Shown one piece after another: positions 1 to 8,566 of a stretch of DNA of 48,932 bases. Below the pieces are notes generated by a model. That model was not told the DNA's origin. It saw only the letters and a program-made list of their open reading frames with translations, and did no database searches. Source of the DNA: Achromobacter insuavis (lineage in GTDB: Bacteria; Pseudomonadota; Gammaproteobacteria; Burkholderiales; Burkholderiaceae_B); contig NZ_CADIJR010000048.1 in NCBI RefSeq assembly GCF_902859645.1, positions 1-48,932 on the forward strand. The letters run 5' to 3'. The position numbers and the translations under genes were made by a program. Numbering within the stretch: the first letter of the stretch is position 1; each line of letters opens with the position of its first letter.

Positions 1-2
1 CG

Positions 3-839
3 CGGCAGCCCGAGGCTCCCGCCGCCCAGGCCGCCCGCGCCACCCTGCCCGGCACCGCGCAGTTCGACCTGCAGGCGCCCGGCCGGCCCGACCAGCCCTA
101 CCGCATCCAGGTGGCCGAACCGCGCGGCAAGCCTCCCGCCAACGGCCTGCATCCCGTCATCTACCTGCTGGACGGCAATGCGGTATTCGGCGCCTACTAC
201 GACGCGACCCGCCTGCAGCAGGACCTGGCCGGCAGCGCCATCGTGGTGGCGGTGGGCTACCCGACCGACCTGCCGTTCGACTTCCTGCGGCGCTCGTACG
301 ATTTCTCGCCGCCAGAGCCGCCAGGCAAGCCGCTGCCGCGCGTCAACGGCTATCCGCCGCCCCTGGGCGGCGAGCAGGCGCTGCTGGCGTTCCTGGAGCA
401 CACCCTGCTGCCCGAGATCGCCCGCCGCTATCCGGTGGATCCGCGCCGCCGGATACTGGTCGGTCATTCGTTCGGCGGCATGTACGCGTTGAACGTGCTG
501 TACACGCGGCCCGACCTGTTCACCCAGATCGTGTCGATCAGTCCGTCGCTGTGGTGGCAGGACCACTACCTGCTGGAGCGCGAAAGCGCCTTCATGCGCC
601 AGACGCAGGCCGGCAAGCACGACCTGCGCCGCAGCCGGCTGCTGCTGATGGCCGGCGGCGCCGAGAGTCCGCAAACGGTGCACGAGGCCCGCTCGCTGGC
701 GCGGCGGCTGGACCAATCGCTGGCGCCCCAGGGCCTGGCCACTGTCTATGTGGAGCTGCCCGAGGAAACGCACATGTCGGTGCCGGTGGCGGCCGCCACC
801 CACGTGCTGCGCCACGTGCTGACGGCGCGCCAGCAATGA
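3..839 (+). CDS. Siderophore-esterase-like alpha/beta hydrolase (5' truncated)
   Basis: The reading frame is open from the window edge, so the true start lies upstream; the GTG at 111 is internal. The visible 278 residues have an alpha/beta hydrolase fold of the IroE/Fes/BesA type (PF00756-like). There is an early strand with a YLLDGN motif, the nucleophile elbow GHSFGG (Ser codon 468-470), an SPSLWW segment characteristic of this family, and a late His in EETHMSV that could complete the triad. Family members cut ester bonds of ferric triscatecholate siderophores so that iron can be released. Acidic residues that could serve as the third triad member occur near the C-terminus. I cannot see the N-terminus, so periplasmic or cytoplasmic location is unknown. 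The 169-base gap before the next gene suggests it ends its own unit. A general esterase remains possible. Confidence 0.75.
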   Translation, partial: RQPEAPAAQAARATLPGTAQFDLQAPGRPDQPYRIQVAEPRGKPPANGLHPVIYLLDGNAVFGAYYDATRLQQDLAGSAIVVAVGYPTDLPFDFLRRSYDFSPPEPPGKPLPRVNGYPPPLGGEQALLAFLEHTLLPEIARRYPVDPRRRILVGHSFGGMYALNVLYTRPDLFTQIVSISPSLWWQDHYLLERESAFMRQTQAGKHDLRRSRLLLMAGGAESPQTVHEARSLARRLDQSLAPQGLATVYVELPEETHMSVPVAAATHVLRHVLTARQQ

Positions 840-1008
840 GCGCGCGGACGCGGCGCGCGACGCCCGCCGCGTCCGCCGGTTATTTGGTCATGACGCACAA
901 CTAAACAACCAATCCTTCGTTGGGCGCCGCGCGGCGCTCCCGTAATGTTTGCCAGGCAAGCAGGGACTTCCCCTGCGCCTCGCGATACGACCCACGGAGA
1001 GCGCCAGC

Positions 1009-2529
1009 ATGAACCAGCCTTTGCACCCGAGCCACGCGTCACGGTCCGCCGCCGTCAAGGCGACCCTGGACTACCCGGTGATCGACACCGACGTGCACGT
1101 CAACGATTACGCGCCGGTCCTGGAGGACTACGTCCAGCACTACGGCGGCGGCAAGCTGGTGGATGCGCTGCGCAAGGCGCTGGGCTCGCGCTTCGCCACC
1201 AAGAGCGGCGGCAAGGACTGGTACCAGCAGACGCCGGCCGAGCGCCAGGACAACCGCACCCTGCGCTCGCCCTGGTGGGCGCGGGTCACGCGCAACACGC
1301 TGGACCTGGCCACCTATACCCTGCCCGAGCTGCTCAACGAGCGCCTGGCCGAGCAAGGCGCGGACTACTCCGTGCTGTTCCCCAACGACGTGCTGGCGCC
1401 GCTGGCCGCGGGCGACGAGTTCCGCCAGCCGCTGCACCGCGCCATCAACCACTTCCATGCCGACCAGTACCGCAAATACAGCGACCGCCTGACGCCGGTG
1501 GCCGGCATCCCGCTGAACACCCCGCAGGAAGGCATCGAGGAGCTTGAGTTCGCGGTCAAGACCCTGGGGCTGAAGGTCATCAACATCGCCGGCGGCGTGA
1601 AGCGGCCGATCAAGGCGATCGCGCGCAAGTATCCCGCCGCCGACTATCCCGAGATCGCCAAGCACGCCAGTTATATCGATTTCTATGGCATCGACAGCGA
1701 GTACGACTACGACCCGTTCTGGGCCAAGGTGGTCGAGCTGGGCGTGCCGGTCACCACGCACTACGGCAGCCAGGGCTGGACCGGCCGCCATTCCATCAGC
1801 AACTACATGTTCAACCACATCGGCCACTTCGCCGATGGCTCGCAGGCCTTCGCCAAGGCGCTGTTCTTCGGCGGCGTCACGCGGCGCTTCCCGAACCTGC
1901 GCGTGGCGCTGCTGGAAGGCGGCGCCGACTGGGGCTCGCACGTCTACACCCACCTGGTGGACCGCTGGGAAAAGCGCAACCGCGCGGCGGTGCAGAACTA
2001 CAACCCGGCCAACGCCGACGTGGCGCTGCTGCACGAGCTGTTCCAGCGCTACGGCGCCGATTTCATCCGCGGCCGCGACATCGACCCGCGACAGCTGCTG
2101 CGCGACAGCCTCGGCATCTCGGCCCTGCCGCACAGCCGCGACCCGCATCCGGACGAACTGGACGACTTCGCCGCCGCCGGCATCGAGTCGGTCGAGGACA
2201 TCCGCAAGCGCTGGGTCGACAGCTTCTACTTCGGCTCGGAATCCGACGACCGCACCGTGGCGGCAGCGTTCAACGACAAGGTCAATCCGCTCGGCGTGAA
2301 GATCAACGCCATCTGGTCCTCGGACATCGGCCACTGGGACGTGCCCGACCTGACCGCGCCGCTGGCCGAAAGCTGGGACCTGGTCGAACAGGGCGTGATC
2401 AGCGCGCAGGACTTCAAGGCGCTGGTGTTCGGCAACCCCTACCGCTTCTACACCGAGGCCAATCCGGCCTTTTTCCAGGGCACCGCCATCGAGCGCAAGC
2501 TCGCCGCGCCGGCCCGCGCGGCCGCCTGA
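1009..2529 (+). CDS. Amidohydrolase-2 family metal-dependent hydrolase
   Basis: This is a 506-residue protein of the amidohydrolase-2 (PF04909) TIM-barrel family, whose members hydrolyse or decarboxylate (often aromatic) acids using a divalent metal. Supporting motifs are DTDVHVN near the N-terminus (the metal-binding D-x-H strand), VTTHYGSQ in mid-protein, EGGADW, and SSDIGHWDV near the C-terminus with the conserved Asp. The start at 1009 is preferred over the in-frame ATG at 949 because a GGAG precedes it at a normal distance and the homologous region begins soon after. It is the first gene of a co-directional block that continues with an SsuA-like importer and a flavin monooxygenase, so it probably acts on the imported compound or a breakdown product. 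The substrate cannot be read from sequence. Confidence 0.8.
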   Translation: MNQPLHPSHASRSAAVKATLDYPVIDTDVHVNDYAPVLEDYVQHYGGGKLVDALRKALGSRFATKSGGKDWYQQTPAERQDNRTLRSPWWARVTRNTLDLATYTLPELLNERLAEQGADYSVLFPNDVLAPLAAGDEFRQPLHRAINHFHADQYRKYSDRLTPVAGIPLNTPQEGIEELEFAVKTLGLKVINIAGGVKRPIKAIARKYPAADYPEIAKHASYIDFYGIDSEYDYDPFWAKVVELGVPVTTHYGSQGWTGRHSISNYMFNHIGHFADGSQAFAKALFFGGVTRRFPNLRVALLEGGADWGSHVYTHLVDRWEKRNRAAVQNYNPANADVALLHELFQRYGADFIRGRDIDPRQLLRDSLGISALPHSRDPHPDELDDFAAAGIESVEDIRKRWVDSFYFGSESDDRTVAAAFNDKVNPLGVKINAIWSSDIGHWDVPDLTAPLAESWDLVEQGVISAQDFKALVFGNPYRFYTEANPAFFQGTAIERKLAAPARAAA

Positions 2530-2558
2530 TCCTGCCCGTGCGTGGTTTGCCTGCCAGC

Positions 2559-2579
2559 GGGCCGGCGTGATGCCGGCCC
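2559..2579 (+). other. Intercistronic stem-loop
   Basis: An 8-bp perfect inverted repeat (GGGCCGGC and GCCGGCCC, 5-base loop) lies between the amidohydrolase and binding-protein genes. No U-run follows, so it is unlikely to be an intrinsic terminator. It could act as an mRNA-stabilising or processing hairpin that sets the higher level of the binding protein. Confidence 0.45.
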
Positions 2580-2613
2580 GCTGCCCGATTCCTTCCTGAA
2601 CGAGCCTTTTTCC

Positions 2614-3708
2614 ATGAAGTCATTGATGATCCTGAGTAAACGCGTTGCCGCGCTGGGCCTGGTGGCCCTGGCGGCGTGGGGCGGCAGCGCCCGGGCCGCC
2701 GACGTCATCCGCGTCGGCGTGGCCACCGCCGGCGGCGGCGACCCGATCACCTGGGGCGGCTCGCCGGGCGGCGTGGTGCGCGTCAACCAGTGGCTGGAGC
2801 AGGCCTTCGCCGCCGACGGCGTCAAGGTCGAGTGGCTGTTCTTCAAGGGCGCCGGGCCGGCCGTCAACGAGGCGCTGTCGAACAAGCAGATCGACTTCGC
2901 CTACCAGGGCGACCTGCCGCAGGTGGTGGGCCGCGCCAACGGCCTGAAGACCAAGCTGCTGCTGGTCAGCGGCGCGCGCAACAACCTGTACCTGGTGGCG
3001 CCGCCGAATTCCCCGCTCAAGTCCATCGAGGACCTGAAGGACCGCAAGGTGTCGATCTTCCGCGGCACCAACGGCCACCTGGTGGCGATCAACGTGCTGG
3101 CCGCGCATGGCCTGGCCGAGCGCGACATCAAGGGCGTCAACCTGGATGCCGGCAGCGCCCAGGCGGCGCTGGTGTCCAACGGCGTGGACGCGGCCTTCGG
3201 CGGCTACGAATGGTTCAAGGTTCGCGACCAGGGCCTGGCCAAGGTCATCTACAGCACCCAGGGCCAGGACCCCGCCTACACCCGCCAGGCCTCGCTGCTG
3301 GTGCGCGAGGACTTCGAGCGCGAAAACCCCGCCCAGGTGCAGAAGGTGGTGGACGTGTTCGTGCGCGCCGCGCAGTGGTCGTCCGACGAGAAGAACCGCG
3401 ACGCCCTCTTCAAGATCTGGGAAAAGAGCGGCGTGCCCTACGCCTCGTGGGCGGCCGAGTTCGACAAGCAGGACCTGGCCGCGCGCAACTCGCCGCTGAT
3501 CGACGACTTCATCATCGCCCGCTACAAGGCGGTGGTGGCCGACGCCGCCAAGCTCAAGCTGATCCGCCGCGAGGTCTCGCTGGACGGCTGGTTCGATCCG
3601 CGCTACCTGCAGAATGCGCTCAAGGCCCAGGGGCTGGAGCGCTACTGGACCGCGTTCGACGCCGCCGGCAAGCCGGTGGCCGGCCCGGCCCAGGCCGCCG
3701 CGCGCTGA
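2614..3708 (+). CDS. ABC transporter substrate-binding protein, sulfonate/SsuA type
   Basis: This 364-residue periplasmic binding protein starts with a clear Sec signal (MKSLMILSKR, hydrophobic core, SARA-A cleavage near residue 28). The mature protein resembles the SsuA/TauA/NMT1 family, with VIRVGVATAGGGDP at the N-terminus, IDFAYQGDLPQVVGRANG, and a SIEDLKDRKVSIFRGTNGH segment typical of aliphatic-sulfonate binders. ATG 2614 was chosen because it begins the signal peptide; the in-frame upstream start at 2542 would add 24 non-signal residues. The two permeases and the ATPase follow directly. The ligand is probably a sulfonate or similar small anion, but this family also binds nitrate, thiamine precursors and aromatic acids. 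Confidence 0.88.
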   Translation: MKSLMILSKRVAALGLVALAAWGGSARAADVIRVGVATAGGGDPITWGGSPGGVVRVNQWLEQAFAADGVKVEWLFFKGAGPAVNEALSNKQIDFAYQGDLPQVVGRANGLKTKLLLVSGARNNLYLVAPPNSPLKSIEDLKDRKVSIFRGTNGHLVAINVLAAHGLAERDIKGVNLDAGSAQAALVSNGVDAAFGGYEWFKVRDQGLAKVIYSTQGQDPAYTRQASLLVREDFERENPAQVQKVVDVFVRAAQWSSDEKNRDALFKIWEKSGVPYASWAAEFDKQDLAARNSPLIDDFIIARYKAVVADAAKLKLIRREVSLDGWFDPRYLQNALKAQGLERYWTAFDAAGKPVAGPAQAAAR

Positions 3709-3720
3709 CGGGACCGCGCC

Positions 3721-4557
3721 ATGGCCTCTCTTTCCCATCACGCCCTGCCGCGCCTGGCCCCGGCGCCGGCCTGGGCGCGCCAGGCGGCCTGGACCGCCGC
3801 GCCCTGGCTGCTGCCGCTGGCCTTGCTGACGCTGTGGCAGACCGGCGCCAGTCAGGGCTGGATCTCGCCGCAGGTGCTGCCGCCGCCCGCCTTCGTCTGG
3901 GACACCCTGCGCGACCTGGCCACCAGCGGCGACCTGTGGCTGAACACCCGCGCCAGCCTGCAGCGGGTGCTGGTCGGCTTCGCGCTGGGCAGCCTGCTGG
4001 GGCTGCTGCTGGGCACGGCGATGGGCCTGTCTCGCCGGCTCGAGGCCTACGTGCTGCCGACCTTCAACGCGCTGGTGCAGATCCCGGTGCTGGCCTGGCT
4101 GCCGTTCGTGCTGCTGATCGTCGGCATCGGCGAACCGCTCAAGTACATCCTGATCGCCAAGGCGGCGCTGGTGCCGGTCACACTCAACACCTTGCAGGGC
4201 TTTCGCCAGGCCAGCCCGGCGCTGCGCGAAGTGGCGCGGGTCTATGGCTACAGCCGGCGCCAGGAGGTGCTGGAGGTGGTGGTGCCGCTGGCCCTGCCGA
4301 CGCTCTTCACCGGCCTGCGGCTGGGCTTCACCAAGGCCTGGCTGTCGCTGGTGGTGGTCGAACTGGTGGCCTCCAGCGAGGGCCTGGGCTACCTGATCGT
4401 CTACGGCCGCCAGTTGTTCCAGCTGGACCTGGTGATGGCCGCGGTGATCGTGGTGGGCGCCATCGGCTACGCCATCGACCGGCTGCTGGACTGGGCCGAG
4501 ACCCGCCTGATCCACGGCCGCCGCGGCGCCGCCACGGCCCCGCAGGTGCAACCATGA
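3721..4557 (+). CDS. ABC transporter permease, SsuC/TauC type (first subunit)
   Basis: This is a 278-residue inner-membrane permease of the binding-protein-dependent transport family (PF00528). It has about six hydrophobic segments, starting with PWLLPLALLTLW near residue 28, and the cytoplasmic EAA-like coupling loop LREVARVYGYSRRQEVLEVVVP. It starts 12 bases after the binding-protein stop. Its stop overlaps the start of a second permease (ATGA at 4554-4557), which implies coupled translation. SsuABC and TauABC systems usually have one permease acting as a homodimer; here two related but different subunits are encoded, suggesting a heterodimeric channel. Confidence 0.9.
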   Translation: MASLSHHALPRLAPAPAWARQAAWTAAPWLLPLALLTLWQTGASQGWISPQVLPPPAFVWDTLRDLATSGDLWLNTRASLQRVLVGFALGSLLGLLLGTAMGLSRRLEAYVLPTFNALVQIPVLAWLPFVLLIVGIGEPLKYILIAKAALVPVTLNTLQGFRQASPALREVARVYGYSRRQEVLEVVVPLALPTLFTGLRLGFTKAWLSLVVVELVASSEGLGYLIVYGRQLFQLDLVMAAVIVVGAIGYAIDRLLDWAETRLIHGRRGAATAPQVQP

Positions 4558-5378
4558 GCGCGCCGACGCCTGTCTCGCGCGACGCGGCCGAGCTGGCGCT
4601 GTCGCAACCGCTGGCCGTGCGCGGCGGCGGCCGCTGGCGCGGCCTGGTGCTGCCGGTGGCGGCGATCGCGCTGTGGTGGCTGCTGGCCCGCGCCGATCTG
4701 GTGAACTCGGCCCTGCTGGTGTCGCCCGGCAAGGTGCTGGCCACCGCCGCCGACCAGATCGTCGGCGGCAAGCTGTGGCGCGCGCTGGGCGCCAGCCTGG
4801 GCCGCGAGCTGACCGGGTTCGCCATCGGCACGCTGTCCGGCCTGCTGCTGGGGGTGCTGCTGGGCCTGTCGCCGGTGTTCAACCGGCTGGTGGGGCCCAG
4901 CTTCAACACCTTCAAGCAGATCTCGCTGTTCGCCTGGATCCCGCTGATCTCGGTGTGGTTCGGGCTGGGCGACACCGCCAAGGTGGTGTTCCTGTCGCTG
5001 GCGGCGCTGGTGCCGGTGGTGGTCAACACCTGCGACGGCGTGCGCAACGCGCCGCCCAAGCTGCTGGAGGTGGCGCGGGTCTACGGCTACAGCCGTTGGC
5101 AGACCTTCGCCCAGGTGGTGCTGCCGGCCGCCGCGCCCGCCATCTTCACCGGCGTCTACCTGGCGCTGATCTATTCCTGGCTGGCCACCATCGGCGCCGA
5201 ATACCTGCTGGTGGCGGGCGTCGGCATCGGCAACCTGCTGATCGAGGGCAGCGAACATTTCCAGATGGACCTGGTGATCTTCGGCATGTTCGTGGTCGGG
5301 GTGATCGGCTGGCTCATGAATGCCCTGGCCCGCGTGGCCGAACGGCGGCTCGCGCGCTTGCGCGGCCAGGACCAATAA
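4554..5378 (+). CDS. ABC transporter permease, SsuC/TauC type (second subunit)
   Basis: This is a 274-residue permease of the same family as its upstream neighbour. Membrane segments begin at GLVLPVAAIALWWLLA, and the coupling loop LLEVARVYGYSRWQTFAQVVLP closely matches the one in the first permease. The GEYLL-like segment and the FQMDLVIFGMFVVGVIGW segment also align with it. The two genes therefore look like an old tandem duplication that has diverged, with the central coupling helix preserved. ATG 4554 overlaps the preceding TGA. An ATPase gene follows 18 bases after its stop. Confidence 0.9.
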   Translation: MSAPTPVSRDAAELALSQPLAVRGGGRWRGLVLPVAAIALWWLLARADLVNSALLVSPGKVLATAADQIVGGKLWRALGASLGRELTGFAIGTLSGLLLGVLLGLSPVFNRLVGPSFNTFKQISLFAWIPLISVWFGLGDTAKVVFLSLAALVPVVVNTCDGVRNAPPKLLEVARVYGYSRWQTFAQVVLPAAAPAIFTGVYLALIYSWLATIGAEYLLVAGVGIGNLLIEGSEHFQMDLVIFGMFVVGVIGWLMNALARVAERRLARLRGQDQ

Positions 5379-5396
5379 CCGCAGGAAAACTCAGGC

Positions 5397-6263
5397 ATGA
5401 CTCAACCTACTTCGTTGGACCTGTCACTGCAGGCGGTCGGCAAGCGCTATCCCAGCGCCCAGGCCGAGGGCGGCGTGCTGCAGGTGCTCACGGGCGTGGA
5501 CCTGGACATCCCCGCCGGCCAGTTCGTTTCCATCGTCGGCGCCAGCGGCTGCGGCAAATCCACCCTGCTGCGCCTGATCCTGGGGCTGGACGACGCTTAC
5601 GAGGGCGCTATCACGCTGGGCGGCGAGCCAGTGCGCGGCACCGGGCCGGAACGCGGCATCGTGTTCCAGGACCACCGCCTGTTCCCGTGGCTGACGGTGG
5701 CGCAGAACATCGCCGTGGGGCTGCGCAACGCCGCCATCTCCAGCGCCGATAAGCGCGACCGGGTGGCCGAACACATCGCCCTGGTGGGGCTGGAGGGCTT
5801 CGAGCAGTCGTATCCGCACCAGATCTCGGGCGGCATGGCGCAGCGCGTGGCGATCGCGCGCGGCCTGGTCAACCGGCCGCGCGTGCTGCTGCTGGACGAG
5901 CCCTTCGGCGCGCTCGACGCGCTGACCCGGGCGCGGCTGCAGACCGAGCTGCAGCGCATCTGGCAGAAGGAGCGCATCACCATGATCCTGGTGACGCACG
6001 ACGTCGAGGAAGCGGTCTACCTGGGAGACCGGGTGGTCATCATGCAGCCGCGCCCGGGGCGCATCCGCCGCATCGTCGACGTGCCGTTGCCGCACGCCCG
6101 CAACCGCAGCGACCCGCGCTTCATCAGGCTGCGCGACGACGTGCTGTCCGACTTCCTGGAGCCGGACGGCGCGCCCGCCGACGACAGCCCGCCGCTGGGC
6201 GCCGACGCCCGCGGCGGCGTGCCGGCGCTGCCGTCGCTGGCCTCGCTGCGGATGGCCTGGTGA
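5397..6263 (+). CDS. ABC transporter ATP-binding protein, SsuB/TauB type
   Basis: This 288-residue ATPase energises the importer encoded by the two upstream permeases. It carries Walker A GASGCGKST (residues 48-56), a Q-loop region IVFQDHRLFPWL, the signature ISGGMAQRVAIARG, Walker B VLLLDEPFGALD and the switch His in LVTHDVEEA. The DHRLFPWLTVAQN and FGALD sequences are typical of the nitrate/sulfonate/taurine importer class. About 40 C-terminal residues after the nucleotide-binding domain are Pro/Ala-rich and probably not conserved. ATG 5397 follows a GCAGGAAAA ribosome site. The flavin monooxygenase gene follows after 67 bases. Confidence 0.92.
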   Translation: MTQPTSLDLSLQAVGKRYPSAQAEGGVLQVLTGVDLDIPAGQFVSIVGASGCGKSTLLRLILGLDDAYEGAITLGGEPVRGTGPERGIVFQDHRLFPWLTVAQNIAVGLRNAAISSADKRDRVAEHIALVGLEGFEQSYPHQISGGMAQRVAIARGLVNRPRVLLLDEPFGALDALTRARLQTELQRIWQKERITMILVTHDVEEAVYLGDRVVIMQPRPGRIRRIVDVPLPHARNRSDPRFIRLRDDVLSDFLEPDGAPADDSPPLGADARGGVPALPSLASLRMAW

Positions 6264-6330
6264 CCGTCATGTTCCGCTTCCCGGCGGCGCGCGCCGCGTT
6301 GCCGCCCCACCTATTGCTGGAGTCATTGCC

Positions 6331-7707
6331 ATGACCCGTTCCACGCGCCAGATCAAGCTCGGCGCCTTCCTGATGCAGACCGGCCACCACATCGCCGCCT
6401 GGCGTCATCCCGAGGCCCAGGCCGACGCGCCGGTCAACTTCCGCCACTACGCCGAATTGGCGCGGCGCGCCGAGGCCGCCAAGTTCGATGCCATCTTCCT
6501 GGCCGACTCGGTCGGCGTGCGCAACACCGACCTGGCGTCGCTGTCGCGCACCGCCCGCAGCGACCACTTCGAGCCGCTGACGCTGCTGTCGGCGCTGGCC
6601 GCCGTGACCGAGAAGATCGGCCTGATCGCCACCGTCTCCACCACCTACAACGAGCCCTACCACGTGGCGCGCAAGTTCGCCTCGCTCGACCACATCAGCG
6701 GCGGCCGCTCGGGCTGGAACCTGGTGACCTCCAGCGGCCAGGGCGAGGCGCAGAACTTCAACCTGGACGAGCATGTCGAACACGCCCGCCGCTACGCACG
6801 CGCCGCCGAGTTCCACGACGTGGTGCTGGGGCTGTGGGACAGCTGGGAAGACGACGCCTTCCTGCGCGACAAGCCCAGCGGCCAGTACTTCGACCCCGCC
6901 AAGCTGCATCCGCTACACCATCGCGGCGAACATTTCTCGGTGCGCGGGCCGTTGAACGTGTCGCGCTCGCCGCAGGGCCGGCCGGTGGTGGTGCAGGCCG
7001 GCGCCTCGCCCGCCGGCCGCGACCTGGCGGCGCGCACCGCCGAAGTCATCTTCGTGGCCCACCAGACCTTCGACGAAGCCCAGGCGTTCTACCGCGACAT
7101 CAAGGGCCGCGCCGTGGCGTACGGCCGCGATCCCGACGACATCAAGATCATGCCCGGCATCTTTCCCGTGATCGGCCGCACCCAGGCCGAGGCCGAGGAC
7201 AAGTTCGCGCGCCTGCAGGACCTGATCCATCCGGTGGTCGGCGTGCAGTTGCTGTCCAACATGATCGGCGGCTTCGACCTGTCGGGGTATCCGGTCGACG
7301 GGCCCTTGCCCGACCTGCCCGAGACCAACGGCGGCAAGAGCCGCCAGCAGCTGCTGATCGATCTGGCGCGGCGCGACAACCTGACGATCCGCCAGCTGTA
7401 CCTGCGCATCGCCGGCGCCCGCGGCCACCAGCAGGTGGTCGGCACGCCGCAGAGCGTGGCCGATCAGTTGCAGCAATGGTTCGAGCAAGACGGCGCCGAC
7501 GGCTTCAACATCATGTCGCCGTGGCTGCCCGGCGGGCTGGACGACTTCATCGAACTGGCGCTGCCGGAGCTGCGCCGCCGCGGCCTGTTCCGCAGCGAGT
7601 ACGAGGGCGCCACGCTGCGCCAGCATCTCGGCCTGGCGCGTCCGCCGCATCGGGCCGTGGCGGCGGCGCAAGCCGCTGTCGCCGAGGCGGAAGCCGCCTC
7701 CGCCTGA
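6331..7707 (+). CDS. FMNH2-dependent monooxygenase, NtaA/SnaA/DszA family
   Basis: This 458-residue protein is a bacterial-luciferase-like (LLM) flavin monooxygenase of the NtaA/SnaA/DszA/SoxA subgroup. Typical features are the start RQIKLGAFLMQTGHHIAAWRHP, DHISGGRSGWNLVTS, the HRGEHFSVRGPLNV segment, VVQAGASPAGRDLAA, and the C-terminal DGFNIMSPWLPGG. Family members use FMNH2 from a separate reductase and O2 to open C-S or C-N bonds (nitrilotriacetate, dibenzothiophene sulfone) or to act in sulfur scavenging. No flavin reductase gene is visible nearby, so reduced flavin must come from elsewhere. Its place after an SsuABC-like importer supports oxidation of the imported compound. Substrate unknown. 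Confidence 0.9.
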   Translation: MTRSTRQIKLGAFLMQTGHHIAAWRHPEAQADAPVNFRHYAELARRAEAAKFDAIFLADSVGVRNTDLASLSRTARSDHFEPLTLLSALAAVTEKIGLIATVSTTYNEPYHVARKFASLDHISGGRSGWNLVTSSGQGEAQNFNLDEHVEHARRYARAAEFHDVVLGLWDSWEDDAFLRDKPSGQYFDPAKLHPLHHRGEHFSVRGPLNVSRSPQGRPVVVQAGASPAGRDLAARTAEVIFVAHQTFDEAQAFYRDIKGRAVAYGRDPDDIKIMPGIFPVIGRTQAEAEDKFARLQDLIHPVVGVQLLSNMIGGFDLSGYPVDGPLPDLPETNGGKSRQQLLIDLARRDNLTIRQLYLRIAGARGHQQVVGTPQSVADQLQQWFEQDGADGFNIMSPWLPGGLDDFIELALPELRRRGLFRSEYEGATLRQHLGLARPPHRAVAAAQAAVAEAEAASA

Positions 7708-7852
7708 GGCCGGGCGTGGCGGGACGCCAGGCGGCCCGGCGATATCATCCTGGCTCATAGCAGATAGGCGGTTTTTCATATTGATGAATGACCGCGCTGG
7801 CCTCATCATGGCGCGGGGTCCGTCCGGACCCCGCGCCGATTCCGCCACCGAC

Positions 7853-8566
7853 ATGCCGCACAAACCGCTCGCCATCCTGCAAATGGGCCGTCCGCCCGAA
7901 GACCTGCGCGCCACCCACGGCGAACAGGCCGACTGGGTCGCCGCCGCCCTGGACGGCATCGACGTCCCCCTGACGGTCCTGCATCCCGCCGCCAGAGACG
8001 CGCTGCCCGACCCCGCCTCGCTGCGCGGCGCGGTGCTGACCGGCTCCTGGTCCATGGTCACCGATCGCGAGCCATGGAGCGAACGCACCGCGCAATGGCT
8101 GCGCGACGCCATGGCCGCGCAGTTGCCGCTGCTGGGCATCTGCTATGGCCATCAGCTGATGGCGCACGCGTTCGGCGGCGTGGTCGACTATCACCCGCGC
8201 GGCCGCGAAATCGGCCTGCATACGGTTCAGCGCCTGCCCGCCGCGGCCGCCGATCCGCTGCTGGCGAGCCTGCCCGACCGTTTCCTGGCCCACCTGACGC
8301 ACGAGCAGAGCGTGCTGCAGCCGCCCGCCACCGCGACGGTGCTGGCCGGCACGGCGCACGATCCGCATCAGGTGCTGCGCTACGGCCCGCGCGCGCTGTC
8401 GGTGCAGTTCCACCCCGAATTCACCGCCGGCCTGATGGACGCCTGCCTGGCGCGGCGCCAGGGCCTGCTCGCGGCGGACGGCCATGACGTCGCCGCGCTG
8501 CGCGCCGCCCTGGCGCCCACCCCGCACGCCCAATCGATCCTGCGCGGCTTCGCGGCGGCATGCTGA
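7853..8566 (+). CDS. Class I glutamine amidotransferase-like protein
   Basis: This protein (237 residues from ATG 7853) has the class I glutamine amidotransferase fold (PF00117). The nucleophile is Cys97 in LLGICYGHQLMAHAFGG, and the His187/Glu189 pair lies in SVQFHPEF. It matches the stand-alone YfeJ/GMP-synthase-like group, which releases ammonia from glutamine or hydrolyses related gamma-glutamyl compounds; the acceptor is unknown. Starts at TTG 7781, ATG 7784 or ATG 7808 are also open; 7853 is preferred because family homology starts at KPLAILQMG. No strong ribosome site precedes any of them. Its stop overlaps the start of the next gene (ATGCTGA), so the two are translationally linked. 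Confidence 0.8.
   Translation: MPHKPLAILQMGRPPEDLRATHGEQADWVAAALDGIDVPLTVLHPAARDALPDPASLRGAVLTGSWSMVTDREPWSERTAQWLRDAMAAQLPLLGICYGHQLMAHAFGGVVDYHPRGREIGLHTVQRLPAAAADPLLASLPDRFLAHLTHEQSVLQPPATATVLAGTAHDPHQVLRYGPRALSVQFHPEFTAGLMDACLARRQGLLAADGHDVAALRAALAPTPHAQSILRGFAAAC

Noticed and set aside
111-113. GTG as start of the first hydrolase
   Set aside because: The frame is open to the window edge and the codons before it look coding (conserved-type strand residues), so the gene is truncated.
2620-4551. 643-codon minus-strand frame opposite the binding-protein and permease genes
   Set aside because: It is His/Gln/Arg-rich antisense translation with no domain, overlapping well-supported genes.
2676-4553. 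Long open frame reading through the binding protein and first permease into the second permease
   Set aside because: Only the part from 4554 encodes a recognisable protein; the rest is Arg/Gly/Pro-rich off-frame translation of high-GC genes.
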